From the NCBI GenBank assembly GCA_003154025.1, contig PMCE01000317.1, forward strand, positions 6,468-11,530: a stretch of DNA of 5,063 nt, written 5' to 3'. This document shows positions 1 through 5,063 of the stretch, in pieces. Source of the stretch: Syntrophaceae bacterium. GTDB lineage: Bacteria > Desulfobacterota > SM23-61. Within the stretch, counting starts at the first letter, position 1. Each line of letters starts with the position of its first letter. A program made the position numbers and the translations under genes. Under the pieces are notes generated by a model. It was not told the origin of the DNA. It saw only the letters and a program-made list of their open reading frames with translations, and did no database searches.

Positions 1-2441
1 ATATCTACTAATTGACTTGGGGTGTAGGTACTTGTGCGGGGGTCAGGATCTTTTACTGCGAAAAACCTGTCCAGGGTACCTGCTGCCGTGGGGTTCTCTT
101 TATCTCCGGTTCCCCAGAAGATCCATATCGTAGCATCAGACCCCCGGCTTACAGAAGGGGTGGTATAGATCGGCGTGGCGGTGGCGGACTGGAATAATTG
201 TCCTCCGCTCCAATTGGAAGTACCGCAGGTATTCCCATCTGCTCCCATGCAGAATTTAAACCTCCAGATATTACCGCCCAAATCCCCGATATACGCCGTG
301 TCGATAAAGCCGTCATTATCCGTGTCCACAACCGCCGGGGAAGCTGGAAGACTGTAAGTCATATGGGTGGCATCATTTAGCTTGGTATAGCTCCATAAAA
401 TATTCCCGTTACTCAAATCAACCACGAAGAATCCCTTGCCCCGGTTCGGATCGCCATCGTTGTTATACCCTGCTCCGATAAAACCCACCCACTCTTCATT
501 CCCGTTAATCTTCACCCGGCCGATGGCCATCTTGCTCCAGGGTTCGTCCAGGTATGGCCCCGTGGTTGAATCGGGATTTATCCGCCACATCAGGGCAGGA
601 GTCGTGGCGGAGGTATTGGTAACGTCAAAGGCCCAGTACCCGCAATAGTATTTGTACGTGGAGGTGTATTTGTAGTTAAAGCTTCCATCACAATATTGCG
701 ATGAACTCCATAAGTAGCTGGCCTGGGTATTGGTTGAATTCCGGACTCCCTTCCCTTCGGAGAATACCATCACGGTTTTCCAGCTACTGGAAGACTTACT
801 GGTGCCATCGCCCGTCCCGAGCCATACGTCCGCAGCAATAACCGGCCCATCGACAAAATACTGATGGCTCATAGGAGGTGAGATGGGATGGGAGAAATGC
901 GCGATATATTGTAATTTGGGCAGAAGATTGGGGGGAATAAAGCTCCACTTCTCATCCCCGTTGCTCCCACTGAAGGCCCGCAACTGCCCGTCATTGGAGC
1001 CCATTACGATAATGTCTTCCCGGTCTTGGTTATTCACCCGGAAAGTGGAAAAGGCACCGGGAGAGAGGGCATCGGCGAAATAATTGGAAGGACTTCCTAT
1101 GGATATCGGGTTGGAATGTATTGTGTCGCCCAATTTCCAGTTATCAGGGTTGTTGGCCGGGTTTCCCTGGATATACCCCGTGATGGCACTCGCCAGACTG
1201 TTCGTTGAAACCCCTAAATACCCCTTCAAACTACTCGCGGACAAACTGCTAAGGCTCGTCATTGAACCGCCCAGGTAAGTCAAAATATTCCTATTTGATG
1301 ATTGCTTAGCTTTCAGCGCATCCCCTGCATTCCACACCATGCTGCCAATACTCCCATCCGCATTAATGTTGTATTTCCCCAGATTCCCGGGCCAGAAGGG
1401 GTCGTTGCTCACCGGTTGGAAAGAGGCCGCGTAAAGGAAATTCTCCGATTGAACTCTGGAGGCGGACACCGAGGCCAGGGAAAAGGATATCCTGGATTGA
1501 CTTATAAGGTCGAATGCCGCTTTGATGGCATTGGCTATTTCAGAAGCGCTGGTCGCCATAAAGGCATATCCCGAGAGAGATGCCTGACCGGGGTCATTCG
1601 TGCTCCCTTCCCCACATGGGTTGGTAGACGGAGTAATCGCGCCGCTGTTGCCGGATTGGGTAGCTGATGGGTTATTGGTTCCCCCATAATAGGCAGTCCA
1701 GTTCAGCGTATTCATAAGTTCCGCCGGCATATTGGCCCCAAAACCTATCACATAAACTTTATATCCCGCATCACTCAGAGCCTTGGCTTTCGCCACCGTC
1801 GCCTTTCTCCTCTTATACATGCCAGACTGAGTTTCAGTTCCATCCCCGGTACATGAATAGGTATCCTGGCCGTCGGTGACCAAGATGACGTATTTTAGCC
1901 GACAGGCTTTCGCGCTATCCAAAGCTTTGTGGGCATCCAGGTACAGTTTGGCCTCGCCCAATGCCGACGCTAAGGGAGTCCCTCCATTTGCGGACTCCGC
2001 ATTAACATTGCTCCATACATCCGAGTAACGGGAAGGGGAGGAAAAAGGAGGAGGATCTGTGTTTGGAATTGCATTTCTTAAAATGTTGCACCCGTTGTTG
2101 TAGCTGCCCCCGGTATCGTCACTTTGACAGTTGTAAAATCTCATATACCCGATTCTTATCGCCAGGCTGGTTTCATCACTACTGTTAATCACCCCATCCC
2201 CGTTATCATCGAGGATCGCTTTAATAGCATTTTTGGCCATCGCCAGTTTACTGCAGCTGGCGGTATAGCAAGAATTTCCTGTAGGGTCATCATCCATGCT
2301 TCCGGACAAGTCAAGCAGGATCAAAGCATCGGGATCCACAGAAATTGAAAATATCGCCACCTCGTCCCCCAGACAAACTCCGGGAATTAAAAGGAATTGG
2401 CAGACGATCACTATCCATAAAGTTTTTATCATCTTACGCAT
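1..2441 (-). CDS. pilY1: PilY1-type pilus tip adhesin / assembly factor (partial, C-terminus off window)
   Basis: PilY1 is the large, calcium-dependent protein at the tip of type IVa pili. It promotes assembly, opposes retraction and binds surfaces. The frame is open from ATG at 2441 to the left edge (813 codons, no stop), so the 3' end is missing. GAGGGG lies 5 nt before the start; a second in-frame ATG lies at 2432. Residues 1-25 form a Sec signal peptide, probably cut after VCLG. A vWA domain spans roughly 36-315, with metal-site motifs DLSGS (44-48), NGGT (Thr155) and TDG (189-191), and an EF-hand-like loop at 78-90. The propeller follows: FLYAASF (335-341), WKLGDTIHSNP (435-445), NDGQLRAF (483-490), YFVDGP (528-533), YWAFDVT (602-607), GFIGAGYNNDGD (653-664), the calcium loop DTDNDGFID (706-714), YIGDLGGNIWRF (717-728) and FWGTGDKENP (775-784). 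These motifs leave little doubt about the family. It starts 11 nt after pilX. Adhesion target is unknown. Confidence 0.96.
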   Translation of the reverse strand, partial: MRKMIKTLWIVIVCQFLLIPGVCLGDEVAIFSISVDPDALILLDLSGSMDDDPTGNSCYTASCSKLAMAKNAIKAILDDNGDGVINSSDETSLAIRIGYMRFYNCQSDDTGGSYNNGCNILRNAIPNTDPPPFSSPSRYSDVWSNVNAESANGGTPLASALGEAKLYLDAHKALDSAKACRLKYVILVTDGQDTYSCTGDGTETQSGMYKRRKATVAKAKALSDAGYKVYVIGFGANMPAELMNTLNWTAYYGGTNNPSATQSGNSGAITPSTNPCGEGSTNDPGQASLSGYAFMATSASEIANAIKAAFDLISQSRISFSLASVSASRVQSENFLYAASFQPVSNDPFWPGNLGKYNINADGSIGSMVWNAGDALKAKQSSNRNILTYLGGSMTSLSSLSASSLKGYLGVSTNSLASAITGYIQGNPANNPDNWKLGDTIHSNPISIGSPSNYFADALSPGAFSTFRVNNQDREDIIVMGSNDGQLRAFSGSNGDEKWSFIPPNLLPKLQYIAHFSHPISPPMSHQYFVDGPVIAADVWLGTGDGTSKSSSSWKTVMVFSEGKGVRNSTNTQASYLWSSSQYCDGSFNYKYTSTYKYYCGYWAFDVTNTSATTPALMWRINPDSTTGPYLDEPWSKMAIGRVKINGNEEWVGFIGAGYNNDGDPNRGKGFFVVDLSNGNILWSYTKLNDATHMTYSLPASPAVVDTDNDGFIDTAYIGDLGGNIWRFKFCMGADGNTCGTSNWSGGQLFQSATATPIYTTPSVSRGSDATIWIFWGTGDKENPTAAGTLDRFFAVKDPDPRTSTYTPSQLVD

Positions 2442-2452
2442 GAATCCCCTCG

Positions 2453-2962
2453 TCACCGGTATATAGTCGTAATATCAACCGGCCCATAACCAATCCCTAC
2501 CTGGATGGAGACATTGCTGTTATACCTGGAATTCGTACCAGTAACCTTGCCTATATTCACGGTCTGCCCCCACGTTTCCCCTGTCCCCATCCCAAAACCT
2601 GTGGAAGGGAGGGCGGCCGGGCCATTGGTAGGGGCCGTAGGAGTGGAAATCGCATATTTGCTATCCGGATCTACTGCGCTGGCATCCACCACCGTAGCGG
2701 AGACCGCTGAGGCTCCCAGGTTCCCAGTATTAAAATTCTGGATAAGAATGCTGATACCACTTTCTGCGGCCGAAAAGGCCTTCCTTTCTCCCACTGTCCT
2801 GGAACTGATCCTCACATCCTGAGTGGTTACGGTAAAAACAAGGATTCCCAACGCCATAAGCATAGACACCGCCATAAGGGACGCGATGAGCGCAAATCCC
2901 CTTTCTCTCAGCCTATCCCCTTCCCGGAAAACGAAAATCTTCCTTCTCTTAATTGAGTACAT
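2453..2962 (-). CDS. pilX: Type IV pilus minor pilin PilX
   Basis: A 169-residue minor pilin. By family knowledge PilX joins PilV, PilW and FimT/FimU in the inner-membrane complex that primes pilus assembly and links PilY1 to the tip. The leader is long (22 residues) and strongly basic, ending RERG. The mature protein begins FALIASLMAVSMLMALG, a single hydrophobic helix. Then comes KAFSAAESGI at about 61-70, which is typical of the PilX N-terminal region. The position-5 glutamate found in most pilins is replaced by Ala, as expected for PilX and the type II secretion counterpart GspK. The C-terminal part is Ser/Thr/Asn/Gly-rich and carries few recognisable motifs. The start is supported by GGTGAGGA a few bases upstream. 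The gene overlaps the end of pilW by 14 bp and stops 11 nt before pilY1. The name rests on the N-terminus and gene order, not on overall sequence identity. Confidence 0.88.
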   Translation of the reverse strand: MYSIKRRKIFVFREGDRLRERGFALIASLMAVSMLMALGILVFTVTTQDVRISSRTVGERKAFSAAESGISILIQNFNTGNLGASAVSATVVDASAVDPDSKYAISTPTAPTNGPAALPSTGFGMGTGETWGQTVNIGKVTGTNSRYNSNVSIQVGIGYGPVDITTIYR

Positions 2963-3686
2963 GGTTCCTCACCAAAACACTGGTTGAATAAATCATTTTC
3001 TTTGTCTGTTGTGAATTTGGATCCACCTGTTCGGTACTGACAGCCAGAGTTATGTCTATCCTTCTTATATTGGGGATATCGTTCGGGTTGGTATCCGGGT
3101 AAAGCTCAGTAACCGGGCTTTTCGCATCATAATACCGGAATATCGCCGCTTTACCCCCTCCATTGTTTACCCCCTGAGTGTCGTTGATAACCTTAACAGT
3201 TCTGGTTCCTGGTGGCATCGCGGGGTCATCTCCTAAAAAAGATACGTCCCCCTGGCAGTTGGCGTTCCGGAAAATGGATTCTTTCGCGAAAGAATACCGG
3301 ATGATCTCATTATTGTTATCTCCGATCTTGCCGTTAGCACCAATGTCCATCTCAACGGTAATAGAAGTGGGGGTCGCCTCCTGAATGCCTTTGTAGGCGC
3401 TATTGACCGAAGTTGTCGTGCAAGCGGGTAGTGTAGTAGGCGGATTTTTCCAGAACCCCGCCAGCATAAAGTTTGGGTTATAGGACGCCATGCTAATCTC
3501 CATCGCCATGACGTCCAGGGCAGCCCGAACATCTTGCTGAGCGGCAACTTTTCTTTCCATGGCCGTTGAGGATCTTTGCACGGAATTCACAGGGACATAA
3601 ATGGCGCCCAACAAAATGAGGCCGATAAAAACCGCCATCAGGATCTCAATTAGGGTGAACCCTTTATCTTTTCTAAAGCCGATCAT
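2949..3686 (-). CDS. pilW: Type IV pilus minor pilin PilW
   Basis: A 245-residue minor pilin, the largest of the four here, as PilW usually is. It has a 9-residue leader MIGFRKDKG, cleaved before FTLIEILMAVFIGLILLGAIY. Phe at +1 and Glu at +5 are both canonical for processing and methylation by PilD. After the helix, a segment rich in Gln, Arg and Ala (QQDVRAALDVMAMEI) continues the amphipathic stalk helix into the periplasmic head, followed by NPNF-type loops. This pattern, including an RAALD-like motif about 45 residues after the cleavage site, is characteristic of PilW and of its type II secretion counterpart GspJ. GAGGT lies close to the start. It begins 6 nt after the pilV stop and overlaps pilX by 14 bp, so coupled translation is likely. 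Its expected role is in the pilus-priming tip complex with PilV, PilX and PilY1. Confidence 0.9.
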   Translation of the reverse strand: MIGFRKDKGFTLIEILMAVFIGLILLGAIYVPVNSVQRSSTAMERKVAAQQDVRAALDVMAMEISMASYNPNFMLAGFWKNPPTTLPACTTTSVNSAYKGIQEATPTSITVEMDIGANGKIGDNNNEIIRYSFAKESIFRNANCQGDVSFLGDDPAMPPGTRTVKVINDTQGVNNGGGKAAIFRYYDAKSPVTELYPDTNPNDIPNIRRIDITLAVSTEQVDPNSQQTKKMIYSTSVLVRNHVLN

Positions 3687-3692
3687 AGTACC

Positions 3693-4115
3693 TCATTGAG
3701 TAAAATTCAACTCTGGGATAACTCGCATGCTCTCCGAAATCCCGGTAGTATTGCCCGGCCACGTAACTTGAACCGTTAACAACCAGGCATTGCCCCCGAG
3801 ATTCAAAGTCGTCGTTTTTACAGTGAAGGGGGTATCTCCTGCCTTAGGGACGCCTTGCCCACCGGGGTAAACCGAGTTTAGAGTAATAGTTCCCGCGGCA
3901 GGAGCGTTGTTAGGATTCAAGATCAAGGCTTCACTCTTATATAGTTGCGTCATAAGGATCCCCGAAGCATTGCCCAAAAGATCCGACCGCCCGGCTAACC
4001 TCCATGATGACGGCAGTATGCTCAGGATGCCAAGGATGCCAACAGTAATTATGCCTATGGATACCATCACCTCAATTAAGGCTATCCCTTTCTTATTGCA
4101 TATTGAATTGAACAT
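3693..4115 (-). CDS. pilV: Type IV pilus minor pilin PilV
   Basis: A 140-residue minor pilin, close to the usual PilV length. The leader MFNSICNKKG is followed by IALIEVMVSIGIITVGILGI. Glu+5 is present, but the first mature residue is Ile rather than the usual Phe. The helix continues into LPSSWRLAGRSDLLGNASG and a Thr/Gly/Asn-rich head. The late LLTVQVTWPG resembles the V-x-V-x-W strand common near the PilV C-terminus. By family knowledge it sits in the minor pilin complex with PilW, PilX and FimT/FimU and helps position PilY1. CAGGA lies just before the ATG. The start lies 23 bp inside the end of fimT, so its ribosome binding site is within the fimT coding sequence and expression is probably coupled. 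The type II secretion counterpart is GspI; the adjacent pilY1 favours the pilus assignment. Confidence 0.88.
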   Translation of the reverse strand: MFNSICNKKGIALIEVMVSIGIITVGILGILSILPSSWRLAGRSDLLGNASGILMTQLYKSEALILNPNNAPAAGTITLNSVYPGGQGVPKAGDTPFTVKTTTLNLGGNAWLLTVQVTWPGNTTGISESMRVIPELNFTQ

Positions 4116-4581
4116 AAGTCCTGCCTGCTAGGTTGCATGCGATTTGAGCGGTCGAGCCCCTACTGTTCCTTAAGACGACAGATCCTGCCGTTAGGGTTCC
4201 CCTGGTCGAAAAGGTTACTGCCGTTCCCCCCCCAAAGTTGGGGGCGGTAAATGTTATATCTTGGCCTATACTTCCAGGGCTCTTGACATTGGCCAGCCCA
4301 GGGGACATGTATGTGTTGTCCCCATTAAACGTGAGAACATACTGGATGTTTTCCGCCATCGCCCTTGCTTTTAGAGCGTTAAAATCAGCAACGAGGTCCC
4401 TTGCCGCAGTTCTAAGATTTCCATTGGAGGAAATCCGATGAAAATTGGGAATGGCTATTGTCACCAGGACGGCCAATATGCCTACGGTTACCATTAACTC
4501 AATAATTGTAAATCCCTTACATTTCAATTTTTTTTTGCAGATATATTTCCCATTCCTCCGTAAATCCCAGCGCATAAGCAT
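4093..4581 (-). CDS. fimT: FimT/FimU (GspH-family) minor pilin
   Basis: A 162-residue pseudopilin of the GspH/FimT family and the first gene of the operon. Its expected role is the minor pilin that links the tip complex to the major pilin shaft (the FimU position); FimT proteins have also been linked to DNA uptake. The leader is long (23 residues) and basic, ending KLKCKG. The mature protein begins FTIIELMVTVGILAVLVTIAIPNF, with Phe+1, Glu+5 and Pro+22 all canonical. The stalk continues RTAARDLVADFNALKARAMAE. The C-terminal half holds FSTRGTLTAGSVVLRNSRG and ends AGRTYVQFNMQ, matching the GspH C-terminal pattern of a Gly turn, two strands and GR. Start choice: GGCGGA lies 7 nt before the ATG at 4581, while GAGAG lies 6 nt before an in-frame ATG at 4575; the two differ by two residues. 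It overlaps pilV by 23 bp. Symbol choice between fimT and fimU is by family only. Confidence 0.9.
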   Translation of the reverse strand: MLMRWDLRRNGKYICKKKLKCKGFTIIELMVTVGILAVLVTIAIPNFHRISSNGNLRTAARDLVADFNALKARAMAENIQYVLTFNGDNTYMSPGLANVKSPGSIGQDITFTAPNFGGGTAVTFSTRGTLTAGSVVLRNSRGSTAQIACNLAGRTYVQFNMQ

Positions 4582-4591
4582 CTCTCATTCC

Positions 4592-4609
4592 GCCAAGAAC
4601 AGCTTTGGC
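4592..4609 (-). promoter_or_regulatory. Small hairpin overlapping the fimT ribosome binding site
   Basis: In the minus-strand transcript GCCAA (4609-4605) can pair with UUGGC (4596-4592) around an 8-nt loop. The second arm includes the GGC of the GGCGGA ribosome binding site (4594-4589) that serves the ATG at 4581. Folding could partly hide this site and favour the ATG at 4575, whose GAGAG lies outside the stem. The stem is short and may be chance. Confidence 0.3.
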
Positions 4610-4618
4610 AATAAAGGT

Positions 4619-4645
4619 GACCCAAAACTTATTCCCTTTTGGGTC
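4619..4645. repeat. Perfect 9+9 bp inverted repeat in the fimT leader
   Basis: GACCCAAAA (4619-4627) and TTTTGGGTC (4637-4645) are exact reverse complements around a 9-nt spacer. It lies 37 nt upstream of the fimT start and directly abuts the direct repeat pair. In RNA it would form a 9-bp stem with a 9-nt loop. In DNA it could be an operator for a dimeric protein. No T-run follows the second arm on either strand, so it is not a standard intrinsic terminator. Confidence 0.6.
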
Positions 4646-4646
4646 G

Positions 4647-4687
4647 TTCCACAAGATTCATATCAACCTATTCCCCCACATTCATAT
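4647..4687. repeat. Imperfect direct repeat pair, 17 bp units with 24 bp period
   Basis: TTCCACAAGATTCATAT (4647-4663) and TTCCCCCACATTCATAT (4671-4687) match at 14 of 17 positions, including identical TTCC at one end and ATTCATAT at the other. The units are separated by 7 bp and lie just upstream of fimT, one of them overlapping the candidate -10. Two similar sites spaced a little over two helical turns apart are what a dimeric regulator or response regulator would use. No binding factor can be named from the sequence. Confidence 0.5.
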
Positions 4688-4711
4688 TAAAGTAAATAAC
4701 TAATAGGTTAA
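4684..4711 (-). promoter_or_regulatory. Candidate sigma-70-type promoter for the fimT-pilVWX-pilY1 operon
   Basis: On the minus strand TTAACC (4711-4706) is followed after 16 bp by TAATAT (4689-4684). Each matches four of six bases of the -35 and -10 consensus. Transcription would begin near 4677 and give a leader of roughly 95 nt that includes the perfect inverted repeat at 4619-4645. AT-rich DNA produces such matches by chance, so this is a proposal only. No convincing -24/-12 (sigma-54) site was found. Confidence 0.3.
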
Positions 4712-4800
4712 GACCAAGGCTGATCCTACCCAATCTATTTACGGCTTTTCTCCTAAATTCTTTAATTAATTTCCCGAGTACATGGAATGAGGTAAATCAG

Positions 4801-4821
4801 CGGGATGGAATTAAAATCCCG
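4801..4821. repeat. 6+6 bp inverted repeat in the intergenic region
   Basis: CGGGAT (4801-4806) and ATCCCG (4816-4821) are exact inverted copies around the AT-rich spacer GGAATTAAA. It lies 220 bp upstream of fimT and 127 bp past the possible upstream gene. No T-run follows on either strand, so termination is not indicated. An operator or a chance palindrome are both possible. Confidence 0.35.
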
Positions 4822-4921
4822 TGAAGCACCTGTGAACGAACTTTGGAAAGCTTTTTGCTAAGAAATATAAGGTTAATATCGAATCGGTGTTGAATTTATT
4901 AATATTTCTATGGAGCATATG

Positions 4922-4941
4922 GAGAAACTAAGAAGTTTCCC
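4922..4941 (-). terminator. Weak stem-loop just past the possible upstream gene
   Basis: On the minus strand GGGAAAC (4941-4935) pairs with GTTTCTC (4928-4922), seven pairs including one G-U, with a 6-nt loop. It begins 6 nt after the TAA at 4948, where a terminator would sit. No U-run follows the stem, so intrinsic termination would be poor and the call is tentative. Confidence 0.2.
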
Positions 4942-4947
4942 AAATAA

Positions 4948-5063
4948 TTAAATCCCTTCATAAATCCCCGCTGCTTTCAATGGCTTATCTATACTTCTCT
5001 CTACTCTTGGAATCTCAACCTTCGGCGACCGCGCAAACCTAGCCCCCAAGATCCCTGACCAAG
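4948..5063 (-). CDS. Possible C-terminal end of an unrecognised protein (partial)
   Basis: Reading leftward from the right edge, one minus-strand frame stays open for 37 codons and ends in TAA at 4950-4948. The residues are mixed and protein-like: the frame starts WSGILGARFARSPKVEIP and ends LKAAGIYEGI. The piece carries no domain I recognise. Base composition is clearly higher in GC than in the spacer to its left, which supports coding. A second minus frame is also open for 20 codons and then stops at a TAG, and no plus-strand frame here has a good start and a ribosome binding site, so the call rests mainly on length and composition. If real, the gene lies upstream of fimT in the same direction, separated by about 370 bp, so it is probably not part of the pilus operon. 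Confidence 0.35.
   Translation of the reverse strand, partial: WSGILGARFARSPKVEIPRVERSIDKPLKAAGIYEGI

Larger units (their letters stand above)
4582..4947. other. Intergenic leader region upstream of fimT
   Basis: This 366-bp stretch holds no gene I can support. All frames on both strands are broken into short pieces. It is AT-richer than the flanking coding DNA, especially from about 4680 to 4947. It contains a candidate promoter, direct repeats, two inverted repeats near fimT, and two further short inverted repeats closer to its right end, each listed separately. I found no tRNA-like cloverleaf, no CRISPR-type array and no insertion sequence ends. Confidence 0.7.

Noticed and set aside
1302..1667. 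A 121-codon plus-strand open frame
   Set aside because: It lies wholly antisense to pilY1, covering the end of the vWA domain and the start of the propeller, whose motifs are clear on the minus strand. Its own translation has no recognisable motif.
2505..2822. A 105-codon plus-strand open frame
   Set aside because: It is antisense to pilX and has no ribosome binding site or recognisable domain.
3233..3547. A 104-codon minus-strand open frame inside pilW
   Set aside because: It is a shifted frame of pilW. The pilW frame has a prepilin leader, canonical helix and ribosome binding site; this one has none.
2453..4581. The four pseudopilins as type II secretion GspH-I-J-K
   Set aside because: The order and sizes are similar because the systems are homologous, but pilY1 follows directly, no gspK-sized or gspL/M gene is present, and PilX-type features fit the pilus.
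4517..4588. A 23-codon minus-strand frame overlapping the fimT leader
   Set aside because: Its ATG sits immediately after GGCGGA with no spacing, it is out of frame with fimT, and the fimT frame gives the basic leader a prepilin needs.
4606..4626. A sigma-54-like -24/-12 promoter on the minus strand (TTGGGTCACC then TTGCC)
   Set aside because: The GG and GC elements are separated by 11 or 12 bp and not the strict 10, and the -24 element lacks the GGCAC form.
4795..4860. Possible cobalamin or cyclic-di-GMP riboswitch around the CGGGAT inverted repeat
   Set aside because: Short pieces such as CCCGTGAAG look similar, but the conserved core blocks of neither class are present in order on either strand.
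4910..4951. A 13-codon plus-strand frame in the intergenic region
   Set aside because: It has no good ribosome binding site and is too short to support.

Overview
The window is almost wholly filled by one operon on the minus strand. It encodes the minor pilins and tip adhesin of a type IVa pilus. In transcription order, from right to left, the genes are fimT/gspH (4581-4093), pilV (4115-3693), pilW (3686-2949), pilX (2962-2453) and pilY1 (from 2441 off the left edge). Neighbouring genes overlap by 23 and 14 bp or are separated by only 6 and 11 bp, and most have a purine-rich ribosome binding site just before the start. This is the usual sign of a single, translationally coupled transcript.

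The four small proteins each begin with a basic prepilin leader ending in Gly, followed by a hydrophobic helix, which is the substrate of the prepilin peptidase PilD. By family knowledge they form a priming complex in the inner membrane that starts pilus assembly and stays at the pilus tip, where PilY1 is held. PilY1 here has a Sec signal peptide, a von Willebrand factor A (vWA) domain with its metal-site motifs, and most of the C-terminal beta-propeller with the conserved calcium loop. Only its extreme C-terminus is missing. No pilE or pilY2 is visible, but either could lie beyond the left edge.

Right of fimT is about 370 bp of AT-richer DNA without a convincing gene. It holds a candidate promoter for the operon, a pair of imperfect 17-bp direct repeats 24 bp apart, a perfect 9+9 bp inverted repeat, and a small hairpin reaching into the fimT ribosome binding site. 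At the far right edge (5063-4948, minus) an open frame may be the last 37 codons of an unrecognised upstream gene.

The gene order, the PilY1 style (an EF-hand-like loop inside the vWA domain, and a WGTGDKENP-type motif near the end of the propeller) and the moderate base composition suggest a Gram-negative bacterium of the former Deltaproteobacteria (Thermodesulfobacteriota or relatives). This is an inference and the sequence does not fix the genus. The system itself is known. The points most worth a second look are the repeat cluster upstream of fimT, the EF-hand-like loop in the vWA domain, and a tyrosine-rich, cysteine-flanked insert in the PilY1 propeller.
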